Assembly (NCBI GenBank): GCA_005765155.1
Contig: VCCP01000003.1
Location: 2,914,001 to 2,978,000 of the forward strand
Source: Zelopaecilomyces penicillatus
Taxonomy: Eukaryota; Ascomycota; Sordariomycetes; Hypocreales; Pseudodiploosporaceae
Reading direction: 5' to 3'
DNA: 64,000 nucleotides
In this document: positions 22,285-35,274 of the stretch, one piece after another
Layout of the letters: each line of letters begins with the position of its first letter
Numbering within the stretch: position 1 is the first letter of the stretch
The notes under the pieces: generated by a model
Seen by the model: only the letters and a program-made list of their open reading frames with translations
Told to the model about the DNA's origin: nothing
Databases searched by the model: none
Translations under genes and position numbers: made by a program

Positions 22285-25200
22285 ATGCTGAGAGTCCGCG
22301 CATGGAAGGTAGGCTGTCTGTCTCATAAGCGAAACCCGCAACACGACTCGAATGACTAGCTGACACCATCTTCTTTCAGGATCGGAGCAGTCCGTTTGTG
22401 TGCGCATTCTGCCAACACAGACTCCCCAGATTATCGCGATCTACTGGGCTTCGGCAATTGGCAGCATGGAATTCACAGTCTCTCTCAACAAGCGCACTTC
22501 TACATAATTCCAGTAATTCCAGCAGTCCGAAGCCAGGGGTCTTTCCTGGGGCGTTCGCTAGAGCAGGCCAGGGAGCCTGGGGATCATTCGCTGCGAATGC
22601 CAATCCTCCACCCGGAAGTTCAACTGCCACTGATGGATTACTTCCCCACGAACGAGAGGCTCGTCAAAAGTCCGCTGGCGTCGACATCCCACAGCCTCTA
22701 AATATTTCACCGCCAAATTCTACACAGCCGAATCAGAGAAGGAAGACAGGCGAGCTCAGGGACGACAAGCAAAAAAGAAGACCAAATGATGCACAGGTGA
22801 CGAAGTCGAGATCTGTTTTAGCAGACGTATTCAGCGCGAACCGAGAGCCACGTCCTCCGCCAACCCCAACATCTTGGTCATCTGCCACCCAGGACCATGG
22901 TGACAAAGCCCCTGCCGGTAGGTTCGGCTCTTCAGGAGCAACACAAGATTCTAAATCCGCAAACCATTCGTTAGGATGGGGCGGCTCAAGCAAGAAAGCC
23001 GCAAATATCCCCGAATCATCCAGAAGCTCCACTGGGGGCAAAACAAGGGCTACGGGGTGGGGTTCGTTTAGTCATCGCAAATCAGAAACGACAACGACAA
23101 CGCATGGGGTAGCTAAGCACGGAAATGAATCTACAATCTGGAGTGAAATTACAAAGGGGAGGCGCTCTCGAGTGAAGCCCTCGCTAGGCGTAGGGGGAAA
23201 GCTACGCCATGGGGAACCTTCAGGCATGACTAACCAATCCCCCGAAAATGAAAATGTTACAATTCAAGACTTCTGGGGCGAACTTGAAACGAGAGCGACT
23301 AGCTTCAAGGCCAAAATGAAAAACAAGAGAGAATCTGCAGACGGTAAGCCGTCAAAGGACAAAGACAACACACAAAGCCAGGGTGAGATATCCAACGACT
23401 TGGCTATACCAGCTCGGCATGTAAAGAGCGACGGGGAAGCACAGAAGCCAAGGCGCAAGTCACGTTTCGAAATAGAAGAGGAACAAAACGACATGCGTGA
23501 CCGGAATTCTAAAAAGCCCAAAAAGGCTCAGAAAAGCAGGCGTGCTGTAGAGAGTGAGGACTGGGACGATGAGGCATTGCATCGGTGGGAACAAAAACAA
23601 AGCCGGAAGGCAGAAAAGGAGGCACGGAAGAAAAAGGCCCTCGAAGCTGAGAAAGCTGCTGTTCCGATATTCCTTCCGGAATACATTAATGTGTCGAATC
23701 TTGGTCGAGCTTTGAAGCAGCGTTCTGGTTCATTCCTGAAGGATATGGAAGAGATGGGATTCGAAAACGTCACGAGTGATACAATTTTCACTGGTGAAAC
23801 TGCCGCACTTGTAGCGATGGAATATGGATTCGACCCTACGGTTGATTCTGGTTCTCTCCGCGATCTCAGACCTCGCCCGGTTCCCGAAGATACCTCTTCT
23901 CTGCCATCACGGCCGCCTGTCGTTACCATCATGGGTCATGTTGACCATGGTAAAACGACTCTTCTTGATTGGCTAAGGAAGTCATCCATTGCTGCACAAG
24001 AGCATGGTGGTATCACTCAGCATATCGGTGCATTCGTGGTCAACATGTCAACCGGAAAGTCAATTACATTTCTGGATACTCCAGGCCATGCCGCCTTCCT
24101 GTCAATGCGACAGCGCGGAGCCAATGTGACGGACATTGTCGTACTCGTCGTTGCCGCAGATGACAGCGTCATGCCCCAGACAATTGAGGCGTTAAAGCAT
24201 GCAACAACTGCCAAAGTCCCCATTATCGTTGCCATCAACAAAATCGATAAAGAGGATGCCAAAGTTGACCAGGTCAAAGCTGACCTTTCACGTCACGGAG
24301 TAGAAATCGAAGACTACGGGGGCGACGTGCAGGTAGTCGGCGTGAGTGGAAAGACTGGCCAAGGCATGGCAGATCTAGAAGAGAACATACTTACGTTGTC
24401 TGAGATTCTCGATGTTCGGGCTGAAAATGACGGTATGGCTGAGGGATGGATTCTTGAATCAAGCGTCAAACAGGAGGGCAAAGCCGCAACCGTGCTGGTC
24501 AAGCGGGGCACTTTGCGCCAGGGTGACTTTATAGTTGCTGGCAAGACTTGGGCAAGAATCCGCGTGCTCCGCAACGAAGCCGGCCTCGATCTCGCTGAGG
24601 CCCCGCCTGGGACACCCGTGGAAATTCTGGGTTGGAGGGAGCTGCCTGCCGCGGGGGAGCAGGTCCTACAGTCACCCGATGAAAGCAAGGCCAAGACAGC
24701 AGTTGAGTACCGCCAGGAAATGTCTGACCGAGAGGAAAGCTCCATTCGTCTTGCAGAGCAAGAGCAACAGCAGCGAGAGAAGGCTGCCGCGGATGCCGAG
24801 GCAGCAGAAGACGGGGCAGATAAATCGACTGAACCGGTTGAGCCTAAAATCATTACACAAAATTTTACTGTCAAGGCCGACGTGGTTGGATCTGTTGAAG
24901 CCGTTTGCGGAAGTATCCTAGAACTGGGCAATAACGAGGTTCGAGCCAAGATCCTGCGGTCTTCTGCTGGCCCCATCTCCGAGTATGACATTGACCACGC
25001 CGCCACTTCCAAGAGCGTCATTGTCAACTTCAACTGTACTATACAACCACACATCAAGCAGCGTGCTGAGGAGGCCAAGGTCAAGATTCTCGACCACACC
25101 GTTATTTACCATGTTGTGGACGACGTGAAGGCGACCCTCTCAGACTTGCTACCAATGAACATCACATACCGTGTGAACGGCGAGGCCGAGATTTTGCAGG

Positions 25201-25609
25201 TGTTCCCTATCAACGTCAAGCGAAGAGTGTATAAAAACATTGCCGGATGCAGAGTTCGCAACGGCAGCATCAAGAAGTCATCTCTCGTCAAGATTCTACG
25301 CCGTGGCGAGGTTATTTATGACGGTAAGGACTATTTGCTTTCTCTTATCTATCCCATTTTAATAATCATCTCTACTTGGCTGTGATGTCAACTTCCGTTG
25401 CTTGATCATGGCCAAGGACAGTCTGAATGACTTGCTAATTTATATTTCGTGCTACAGGCAAAATAGATACCCTTAAGCATGTCAAGAAGGATGTGCAGGA
25501 GATGGGTAAGGGAACAGAGTGTGGCATTGGCATGGAGAATTTCCAAGACTTCAAGGTTGATGATCAGATTCAAACCTACGAGGAAGTCAAGGAAAAACGA
25601 CACTTGTGA
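22285..25609 (+). CDS. IFM1: Mitochondrial translation initiation factor IF-2
   Basis: This GTPase places initiator tRNA on the mitochondrial small ribosomal subunit. Three exons: 22285-22308 (8 codons), 22380-25323 and 25458-25609. The introns are 71 nt (phase 0) and 134 nt (phase 1). The product is 1,039 residues. The tiny first exon supplies the initiator methionine of a basic mitochondrial presequence. A long disordered, Lys/Ser-rich region occupies about 60-420. The GTPase core has G1 GHVDHGKTT (about 526), G3 DTPGHAAF (about 574) and G4 NKID (about 627). IF2 beta-barrel and C-terminal domains follow, including KADVVGSVEA and the VYKNIAGCRVRNG segment. Exon 3 gives the terminal ECGIGMENFQDFKVDDQI block that is conserved in IF2. 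The gene is convergent with TSR3. Confidence 0.96.
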
Positions 25610-25965
25610 TGAAAGCCGATGGGGAAACAATGCGCACGTCCTAGACATGTAAAAGCGCTGTGTATAAAGCTGTATAATACTAATCAATGTATCTGTACGT
25701 TATGTAGATTACCTCAAACATGCCATAAAAAAAGGGGAACCCAGTAGGGCAACCCAACAGGGCTGGGCACATTATGTAGGACACTGGGGTTTTGGCATTA
25801 TGGAGAGACTCGAGCCCACCATGGTTTTTAGAGTGTTGTGCTAGGCATGGACATCACACCAAGGAAAGTGCATGGGACTTGATTTACGTGTCACTATGAA
25901 GGAAACAATGAAACATGTTCGTGTATGTCCTCCTTGTATTAACCGCCATTTGGTGTTACCTGCAC
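25610..25965. other. Short 3'-to-3' spacer between mtIF2 and TSR3
   Basis: These 356 bases separate two stop codons of convergent genes, so the 3' UTRs probably abut or overlap. No other element was seen. Confidence 0.5.
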
Positions 25966-27225
25966 TTACCACCTATTCGGCGCGGAGACTACGTTTGATG
26001 AAAATGTCTTGGTTGTGACAACGGCCTGCGACCTAGCCTTCTCCAACTTCGCTAGACCTATCCTGTCCGTTACAGGAGTGGCGTCAATGATGTTGTCAAA
26101 CTCGTCATCCTCACCATCACCGCTGTCACCAGAGTCACCGTTATCCGAGTCAGGCTGGATATCCGGGTCGGGTTTGAGCTGCTGTGGCCGGGGGATCGTG
26201 GTAAGCTTGGACTTGCCGCTGTCGGCAGTTGAGCTCGGGTTGGCAAAAGCTTTGGAAGCAAGGACTTTGCGACGAATCTCTTCCATGGCAGCATCGTCGT
26301 CGCTGTCGTCAGATATGGCGAAAGGGTCCTTGACTTCATTGTCTTGTTTGCTTTCATTTTCTGTCGGTTTTTCCTTGCCACCCTTCGGCGGTAGCTTGCC
26401 CAGGTATATTCCATCTATACTCTCTGCGTCGCTTCCTTCCCCATTCCCATCCTCATCATCATCGTCGTCGTCGTCGTCGTCGTCATCTTCGTCATCTGAA
26501 GAAGCCTGCACCATGCGATTCGTATTACCGCTTGTCCACATGTCATCATCACCCCGCTCCTCCCTGCTCTCAACATACTCTCGCTCCAGCCTATCCATCC
26601 ACTCTTGCTCTGTCTTCTTCACGCCAGCGGCATCTGTGCAGGCCGCATATTTCTTGAGCAAGCTACTGTTGATCTCCAGAAACGACGGCCCGTATGAAAA
26701 GGGCTCTAATACTTGCTCTGCCCAGTCCGCGTGCCCGCAGATGTAGAAAGCAGACGCAAGGGCCTCGACGCAATTCAGCCTCCAGGGCTTGCCGTAATTG
26801 ACAGTGTTGGCGGCCACCAGGTACGGCAACAGCCTCTCGCATTTCCCGCCAACTTTGTTCCATTGTACCTCCTGGGTACGCGCCCATGAACATTCAACGA
26901 CGGCTGCGCCGAACTGGTCCATCAGGTTACGGTCAGCGGGCGAGACAACAGTCTTGCCATTGGGGGTAATGATGACACCGCCATGGCGCTGGCCGAGATG
27001 CAGCTCACGCATCAGCCCCAGCCTCATCAGCTTCTTGCCAGAGCATCGTTTGGGGTCGCAATGGCCTAAATCCCAGCAGGCAGCTTTGAAGGCGGGGCGA
27101 GGCGACGATCTTGAGCCATCGTTGTCGTCGCCGTCGTCGTGATGGCGGGGTTGTCGAGGGGCAAAGCCGCCGCGGCCGTTGAATTTCTTGCCCTTGCCGG
27201 CGAGGTCTTTTTTATGTCGTACCAT
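25966..27225 (-). CDS. TSR3: 18S rRNA aminocarboxypropyltransferase TSR3
   Basis: TSR3 transfers the aminocarboxypropyl group of S-adenosylmethionine to a hypermodified pseudouridine of 18S rRNA, late in small-subunit assembly. This is one uninterrupted frame of 419 residues. After a basic N-terminus the conserved domain spans about 45-205. It holds the RLI-like segment AACWDLGHCDPKRCSGKKL, then SPADRNLMDQFG, the ECSWARTQEVQW block, LLPYLVAANTVNYGKPWRLN, and the FSYGPSFLEIN segment. The SPADR and NYG/PWRLN elements fit the SPOUT-type cofactor fold of the family. The C-terminal half is a low-complexity acidic tail, including a run of about 12 Asp encoded by GAC/GAT repeats (+ strand about 26458-26488). 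Fungal TSR3 tails vary in length, so the core gives the identification. Confidence 0.95.
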   Translation of the reverse strand: MVRHKKDLAGKGKKFNGRGGFAPRQPRHHDDGDDNDGSRSSPRPAFKAACWDLGHCDPKRCSGKKLMRLGLMRELHLGQRHGGVIITPNGKTVVSPADRNLMDQFGAAVVECSWARTQEVQWNKVGGKCERLLPYLVAANTVNYGKPWRLNCVEALASAFYICGHADWAEQVLEPFSYGPSFLEINSSLLKKYAACTDAAGVKKTEQEWMDRLEREYVESREERGDDDMWTSGNTNRMVQASSDDEDDDDDDDDDDDEDGNGEGSDAESIDGIYLGKLPPKGGKEKPTENESKQDNEVKDPFAISDDSDDDAAMEEIRRKVLASKAFANPSSTADSGKSKLTTIPRPQQLKPDPDIQPDSDNGDSGDSGDGEDDEFDNIIDATPVTDRIGLAKLEKARSQAVVTTKTFSSNVVSAPNRW

Positions 27226-30200
27226 GCTTTATTGGTGGCGAGGTAGGCGTTCCCGGTTTTTGAATCGTTTGATCTGTTATTTCTTCGTTTCCACTCCTTT
27301 GCGGCAGTGACATCTGTTGGCGTGAGGATCGATGCGGTTACTTGAAGATGATCAGAACGCAATGTGAAGTGGCATAATTTACTAATCGATAAGAATTTAC
27401 TACAAGGTTTTTAGTAGTGCAGACTGTGCAGTTATTCTAGGTGGCTGAGCTTTGCCTTCAGTAGGAATGGGGTACCAAAGTACCTTTAGTAAGTCGAATT
27501 ATCAGGTCCAAATTGTCGTGCTGTGTTGTCCAAGATACACTATAACAATAGAATAGAGGATATATCACACATGATCAGCGTTTGCTATATTATCAATACA
27601 GTTATTACAGGCGGAGACAGAGAAAGGGAATGTTGCGAACTAACTAGTCAGCATCGCCTTCTTGCTCACCCTCAGCCTTCAGGATTCAATGACCTTGACC
27701 ACCCCCTTCTGACGGAATATAAGCTAGCTATCCGTTCAATTCAGGAATCGCTTTGCTTGCACCAATTGCTGTTGTCACTATACGAGCTGCACCATGAACG
27801 AGGTTCTGGCGGCCAACTTCTTAATTGTCAGCGTATCTGTTGCTATTCTAATTAACAAACCAGTGCGAGGTCGGTTTGCTCCTCTTGCCTTCCGCTTCTA
27901 GAGTTGAGAGTAGTTAAAGTCCGGCGGCAACCCTCGCTTAAATACTGGCAAGAGATAGCAGTGTGACATCATGTTGAATTTATTCTTGCCGTTTATAGTC
28001 GTAAAACAGAGTGTACTTTCCTTTTAAGCTTGGAAGCTCCTGTACTTCCTGCTATCTTGCTCGTCTCTGCAGTTCTCCTCTTTCTATAAGTTCTCCATTA
28101 ATACTGTGTTCTTTCCCATCATCCAAGATGTACTTGCTATTACCTAGCATTTGACTTCCTTACTTCCTAACAATCTAGCTTTCCTCTCTTCTCTTTCTAT
28201 CTCTTCCCCTATAAATCCACATCTCATCCTCCGTCGTTGTTCTTCTGATTTCTCCTCTTGTCATCTCTCTTTATCTCAAATCGTCTCTCAACCATCGTCA
28301 GTTTCTTTGCTCCTATACACTTCTTCTCTCACCATACTGTAACTTTCGATTCCAGTTTAAATCCCATTTCCATCGGCGCTCGATGCTTCCGGCTTTCGTT
28401 TCCTCCGGCCTTTGTTTCCATTAGTCTTTGAGACACTGATCACAGAGGCATAGAAAACCATGTCCCAAAAAGCAGATGCTGTACTGATTAAGATCTTTGA
28501 TATGGTACGCACAGCTCTCCCACTTGGTGCCATGCTGAACTTCGTTTCACCCATGCCGAAGGTCTAAATTAGCCTCAGTCTGCACGGTCATGCTAACAGC
28601 TGGGCCACAAGATGCTGGCAGCATTCGCAGCGCAAGCACATGACGCGGTCTATCATCACAGGCTTTAAAATTAATGTGGGTGTAATGACGAAAAGAAACA
28701 ACTTCTGATGCTGGTTCAGAGCATTTGATGATATGTTTAAGATCCTGTGGTAACGCAGATTGCACTCACTCAGCCACAGCTGACAACCCCAAAACTCTCT
28801 CTAGGAATTCCGGCAACCTCAGTTCAGGTCCTCAAGGTCACTCAAGCATCTAGATGAGTTTCATCCTCGAGTCTTGTATTCATCATCGGTCGCCAATGGC
28901 TCATAGTGGCGCCCGCCAATCCACGAAACAATTCTCGACATTCAGAGCTCTGCGTCACTTGACTGTATCCAAGAGCTCTAGGTCCGCAATTTGATGCCAG
29001 AAGATTGGATTTCAAGGAAGGCCAAAGACATAAAAGTGAGTGATCAAGTCGAGATCCAGTCGCTGAGCCCAGACAAAGTCTGACAGGTTCGAAGCAGATA
29101 ACGAAGCGTCGTGGTGACTTACTACATTCATTCAATGTCTTTGACGGATCAAACCACAATACTCTCTGAGAGTCTCAGCAATATCAGCCCGGATTTCCAA
29201 GGTAATCCCAAACCATCGAGATGGGTTTGTTTCTTGACTTTCGTATTTATTGTAGGCGACTAATCTTCCAGTCGCAGCCCCCACTTCAGAAAGCGACGCT
29301 CAAACGTTCGGGAATTAACGAAATGATGGATCGCACTCTGGAGCTGTCGCCAGCTTCTCGACATACCAAGCTTTCCAATACCATAACAAGCTGTCCATAA
29401 TCGCACAAGCCGGAACTATGCCCGACCTACAGCGAGTCTAATGGTAGTAGTTGATGCAGGGGCTGTTGAACTTTTCCTCCGATGAGGCCAACCTAGTGAA
29501 AAGGGTGATCAGATGGCTAGGTATCATGAAGGGTGGCAATATGAATTGGTTGGAGTTTGTTGGTTGGAGCGATTATGATTAACAGACAGAGAACGACTGA
29601 ATCATAGGCATCGGGGCCTTGAAATAGCGGTAGGTTGAAGAACTCGTCGAGTCATCCTGCAATACAATTTTTAAGCTTTGGTGGAAAACCTTAATAAATT
29701 CACTCGTCCCACTATAGCCCAGGCCAAAGAACCTTATTAAATCGGAGCTGGATATAACACCAAATCAGCCAGAAATCGGTTGTGCGTTACCAACTTACGG
29801 ATTGTGTGGTCTGGCAGTCATAGCCATAACACAGAAGCCATTCAATAGGCCCTTGCCTTGGCTTCTACGGGTTTTCCCATGTAAATGAAGGCTGCATGAA
29901 CATGTAGACTCCCGCGATCGTGAGAGGATTTCAATCATGCAGCCAAGTATCGTGTTCCCAGCCGAATTAATTCTAGAGAATTTCCACCCAATCGTTGATC
30001 TGGTGTAGCGCTGTGAATATTCCATTTCCAAGCACCATTCGAACGAGTTGGGTTGATTGAATTGAATTTAACTAAAATTGATATCTTGGTCATCCTCGTC
30101 GATTGTTGACTTCCAACACTTCCAACGTCCGCTAGCTTCAATGGTCGTCTAATCAGGATACTGCCGCTGATTAGTTTGGCCGGACTGAAAGTTCATTCGC

Positions 30201-32156
30201 AGTCAGCAGTCATAAAAGGGATTGTTAGTAAGGTTTGTTGTGTTAACGTAACGGTCCGTTATAGCCACTCAAACTCACAATCATCATATCGGCGAGGCTA
30301 GGTCGTAATCCGCAGTGGTTTTCGTAGGGCAAGGGCATGTTCGATCATATCATACGTCGAACTTCACCTCATTTTATTTTATTGCTTAACTGTATGTTGT
30401 GACGTGCTTTGATAGGTGAAGCATCGTCGGTTGAATTGTTGGATTGTGCTCGTACGAAAGAGGGACATTGCTCCTTTCGTTGAGGACTGCCGTGAATGAA
30501 GGCGATAATCGCTTGAAGCTTTGAGGCAAGAGTGTTCTTCAGCTAACTTGTAGGTTGCTGTGACGAAAGGGAGGATGCTGGAATCACAAAAAGTGTTGCT
30601 TTGTAGCCTCGATAGCTGAGTAATTCGAGTTAGGAGGGGCTTTGACGGCAATGTTGACAATATGTTCCCAGTAGCGAAACCAGACTACCGTAACAGGATA
30701 GGCTGGTCGTTGAGCAAGGAATAAGTAGTTGGGAAGAAGGTTCACAACACAACGAAGAAGCCGACCATCTTGTTATTAAAGGCGTTGATTACATTGCCGA
30801 TGAAAGGGGCAAAGTTAGTTGATAACTGGGGTCATTTGAGGTGCCGACGAGCAAGAAGCCTCGTTGTCAAACAAACCGCCTCCAACGATGAAATGACGGA
30901 CGAGTTGCAAGCATCACCACTGCGCAGGAGAGGCATAACCAGCAAAGCTGATACGTATTATCAATCGGGGCGACTGTATGTGGTTGGATGCATTATTGGA
31001 CTCGGAATAGTCCTTTATCAACCAGGACTTGACTCTCTGTTGCGAGAAAAGAACTACTGTTCCAATAACCTCGACAGAGGTTCGCGTAAGCCGCTGAAAG
31101 GTAACATGACTAATAACATTAAAAGCAGCATTCAAATCGACGGTATAATAAACCATCTGCCTCTTGAAGGCCATGACAGCGGAAGCAGTCGGGGGCCTTC
31201 TTTGGGCGGGCACGCAGCATGCTGGCGGCTCGGGATCCTTCCAATTGAAGCGATGATCCTACAGCATCAAGGAGATGCCAGCGCTGAAGCAATGCCAACT
31301 GCTAGATTCAAGGTAAAGCAGCCATGGCTCTGAGACATAAAAACAGTGTCGGAGTAGACCACGGTCCACAATAATGTATTGAGGTAGATACTCCAGATGG
31401 CGAGTAGGCGAGTAGAAATACCTAAGTTTAACTAGGTACGGACAGGTACGAAACTCGGATCAGAACAGCCTGGTGTATTGTTACAGTACTAATACAAAGT
31501 CAACATAGCCTACAATCCATCTACTAAGCCTTGTAAGCACCGCCTACCTTCACTGTATGGTACAAATCAGCACCGCCTCCACGCGACATACAGACGTCGG
31601 GTACCTGCTAGTAGTCAGTCTCCCCGCCATCCCCCCACACCACACCCACCAAGAGCACACCAACAAGAACAGCAGCACCAGGGGATGACCGGATGGATGC
31701 CACATCCAACAACCAGTGTCTGGCCTCAGCAATAGCGCTGCCTTGAATTTCTCTTCCTTGAACCCGAGCGCCAGCACCAACAACAACAACACCAGCAATA
31801 GCATCATCCTTGGCTTTTGCAGCAGTCAAAACCCCACGATAGGACAGATAGCTCAGGCAGCCGTGCCTGACCAGGTCAGGGGGCATTCGCTGGTCACCGA
31901 CAGAGCTTCTCCAGCTGCCGTGTCCTCAACTCGACTGTCCAAATTCCAGACTCCTTACTCTCTTTGTCGATGCCTTGAATCCGCCCCTTCATGCTAGCCT
32001 CCCATTTATTCGAACGAGCCCAATCGTCTACTCTTGCGTTGCATCTGCTCCGTCCTCCCCACCTGGCCGTCCGTCCCTCCCAATATACACTTACGACCTT
32101 CGAAGCATCCAGTTACAAAGCCACATAAAGAGCGAGCCATAAACCAAACCTCAATC
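27226..32156. other. Gene-poor 4.9 kb region
   Basis: No intact gene was recognised. The stretch 28020-28440 is unusually pyrimidine-rich, like a leader, and is followed by a 35-codon frame (28460-28567, +). A possible reverse-transcriptase relic is listed separately (30914-31213, -). The last 150 bases form the GGA leader. Short CAA/CAC-rich microsatellite-like sequence lies near 31765-31800. Confidence 0.5.
30914..31213 (-). pseudogene. Possible non-LTR retrotransposon reverse-transcriptase relic
   Basis: A 99-codon open frame contains YYTVDLNAAFNVISHVTFQR. This resembles the LxxDxxxAFDxVxH motif around the first catalytic aspartate of LINE-type reverse transcriptases, preceded by a QRRPPTASAVMAF segment where a GxRPGRSTxDA block would be expected. 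The rest of the domain is missing or frameshifted. The similarity is short and judged by eye; chance cannot be excluded. Confidence 0.28.
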
Positions 32157-34305
32157 ATGGAGGCAGCATCTGCCCGCGCGGCGGCCCGCGACCGTTGGGG
32201 CGAGCTTGGTCGGGTTCCCACACAGCTCCAGCGCTTCATTCAGGCTGCTTGCAGCCCCGAGAATTACGAGCCTAATCTTGCCCTCAATCTCGAGATCTCC
32301 GACCTAGTCAATAGTAAGAAGGGTGTTGCGCCACGCGAGGCGGCATCGGCCATCGCTGGATACATAAACCACCGAAACCCCAACGTCGCCCTCCTTGCTC
32401 TCAATCTGCTCGATATCTGTGTCAAGAACTGCGGTTACCCATTTCATCTCCAAATTAGCACCAAAGATTTTCTCAATGAGCTGGTGCGCAGGTTTCCCGA
32501 GCGGCCACCTATCAGGGCAACTCGAGTCCAGGCCAAGATTCTCGAAGCGATTGAGGAATGGCGCACGACGATATGTGAAACCAGCCGCTATAAGGAGGAC
32601 TTGGGTTTCATCCGGGATATGCATCGCCTCCTCAGTTACAAAGGATATATGTTTCCTGAAGTGCGAAGGGAAGATGCTGCCGTCCTGAACCCAAGCGATG
32701 TGAGCTTGCCTGCTTCATATCCCACATGTTAACCGCTACCATTGAAAAAAGAATACTAATTTGTCTCAATGTAGAACCTGAAATCCCCAGAAGAGATGGA
32801 AGAGGAGGAACGCGAAGCGCAATCAGCTAAGCTGCAGGAGCTCATCCGTCGCGGCGCACCAGAAGATTTGCAAGAAGCGAATCGACTGATGAAGGTCATG
32901 GCAGGCTACGATACCCGGTCCAAGACAGACTACCGGGCCAAGGCTGCGGAGGAAATTAGCAAGATCCAGGCCAAGGCACGCCTGCTTGAGGAACGGCTCG
33001 AAGCTTTCCGACCTGGAGACAAGATGCAGGATGGCGATGTATTCAGCGAACTAGCAAGTGCCCTGCAGAGTGCACATCCCAAGATCCAGAAGATGTGTGA
33101 GGAGGAGTCAGACGACCATGAGGCCGTAGCTAGACTCTTTGAGATTAACGACAGCATACATCGCACAGTCGAGCGCTATAAGCTCATGAAAAAGGGAGAT
33201 CTGGAAGCTGCCGCCAAAGTCGCCGCAGGGGGCCCAGCACCGTCCCAAACTGGCGGTGCCACACCGGCAGCAAACGAATTGTCATTGATAGACTTCGATG
33301 CCGATGCCTCAGGAAATAACGGCAGCAATGGCACGGCTGGCCCCAGCTCCTCTCAAGCTGGTGGGCTCGAGAATGATCTTCTAGGCTTGGACATTGGAGG
33401 CGAATCGGGTAATTTTGGCCAAGCTGGCAATATTGCTCTTGGGTTTGGCGCAAATTCAGGTAGGTTTTGCTCTTCCCCCTTTCTTTTCAATTTACTAGCA
33501 GAGATGGATTTGGATACTGACGATTCTCTCAAGGTATTCCCGGTCCTGCTCTGCTATCTTCCTTGACCCAAGACAGCACTGCCAGGGGCCCTACACCCAG
33601 TCCAACTCCACAGTTCTCACAATTCGCCTCTTTCACGTCTGCGCCAGCATCCAAGTCTACTACCCCCCAGCCCAATCTGCAGCAACAAATGCAGCCTCCT
33701 TCAGCTCCACAAGCTCCAGCATCTGATCCCTTTGCTGCCTTCACTGCTGCGCTTCCACTTCAGCCAAAACCTGCGGCAGTCTCTAATGAAGATGATGAAT
33801 GGAATTTCTCCTCCTCATTGCCACCAGAAGCAATACCTACGCCGAGTAAGCCCACGGAGCACAGGGCCACAATCAGCGAACGCATTCTGCGGACCGAATT
33901 TGTGGCAAAGCGCGCTACTCTAGCGAGCAATTCCATGAGCCTGTCATTCGCCTTTACTAACAACACGGCACAGCCAATCAGCCAACTTCACTTCCAGCTG
34001 GCTGTCACCAAGGTTTGTCTTCCCGAGCTTGCAATCTGTATGCTATTTGAAAGAGTCTGTTGGCTAATATCACATGTCTAATCCTCGTTCTACAACAGGG
34101 ATACGAGTTACAGCTGAAACCTCAAAGCGGTCGTAGTCTCGCTCCAAAACAGAGCCGTGGTGTCACACAGGAGGTGGATATTTGGCACACTGGGAACCGA
34201 AATCTCCGCGTCGAATCAGTCAAGTTACGATGGCGGGCTGCCTACAAGATCGGTGGGGAGCAAACGAGCGAGGATGGAGAGATCCCCGAGTTTAGCATTG
34301 CATGA
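32157..34305 (+). CDS. GGA-type clathrin adaptor (VHS-GAT-GAE)
   Basis: The family sorts cargo at the trans-Golgi network with Arf GTPases and clathrin. Four exons: 32157-32699, 32775-33459, 33534-34012 and 34099-34305. The introns are 75, 74 and 86 nt. The product is 637 residues. The VHS domain spans about 15-150 (LQRFIQAACSPENYEPNLAL, then NPNVALLALNLLDICVKNCG). The GAT region spans about 190-330 and starts in exon 2 with EREAQSAKLQELIRRGAPED; it includes the Arf-binding helices and a coiled stretch near KIQAKARLLEERLEAF. A Pro/Gln/Ser-rich hinge (340-510) carries DLLGLD- and DPFAAF-like short motifs of the kind that bind clathrin or adaptors. The C-terminal GAE ear is about 515-637 (FVAKRATLASNSMSLSFAFT ... 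YELQLKPQSG). An acidic Asp/Glu patch precedes the hinge. The gene is convergent with HPC2. Confidence 0.95.
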
Positions 34306-35274
34306 AAAGAATAACAACAGTACGGCGAGGGCAAATGGGCGAACCGGGGGTTCTTATTCTGGCCGAGATGGTGGATTGAGAAGCGGGCGTTAGGGCTACT
34401 ATGGCACACATGCCATGGTGTTTTGGTGTCTTGGTGTGAAGGAGTCAGGCTGAAGCTAGGCAAAGGAGTATCGGTGAGGTGGAATTTTTGGCCATCCATC
34501 CAGCTTACTTTGCCAGCAGGTTGTTAGCGAGTCCTGATATACAACAAAAGCGCCACCTGCATTATCATTTGATTGCTTGTGCTATGTACGTATGGACCGC
34601 AATCATGGTCAGATCATAAAGAATAGAGAATTGGGGGGTTTCCATAGTGTTGACCAAACTACCTAGCCATCCAAAAGCGAAACTGAGGTTTGCGTAAAAA
34701 GATTTTTAGCGCGGTTGCTAAAGGAAACAATGGTCGGTCATACGCTGCCTGCTTCACCAACTTCATGTAGCTCCAAGTTCAAGCAATTCTTTGTGTACTT
34801 CAATTCATCTAGATGCATCTTCAGCCAAAGCAATGGGATAGATGATGACATTGCTTTCCCGAGCCTCGTTCCGTTTCCGAACAACCGTACTAACGCCACA
34901 TCAACTGTCGCCGTGCTACTCCGAAAAAGAAAAAAAAAGTACAGAATCAGTGCCCCTTGAATGCACCTGCATTATACACAGACATTACCACATGTATCAC
35001 CCTCCAGGACGCCCGAAACTTGACATGATGTCGCAACTTGGCCCAAAGCCAATGGCACCCACACATCTTGCCATTAAAATATGTCACCTTGACTATTCGC
35101 CCATACTCGAGCCCAATTAATCATTGACCAGGCGAGGCACCTTCTTGCCCCAAAGGAAACTTTTTTGCGGTTTCTCCAACTTGGGTCCACGAGGGGCCAA
35201 TAATTCCAGTCGAAAATTTTGCGCTCGTGCATCTTCTTTCATGGTGCAAGACTCGACTCTTGTTCTGTCCAATG
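34306..35274. other. 3'-to-3' spacer between GGA and HPC2
   Basis: This 0.97 kb spacer separates convergent genes. No RNA gene or repeat was seen; short A-rich runs occur near 34925-34940. Confidence 0.5.

Noticed and set aside
31550..31807. Minus-strand frame starting with a Leu/Val-rich stretch
   Set aside because: The hydrophobic run is a reverse translation of CAA/ACC microsatellite-like DNA and has no supported continuation.
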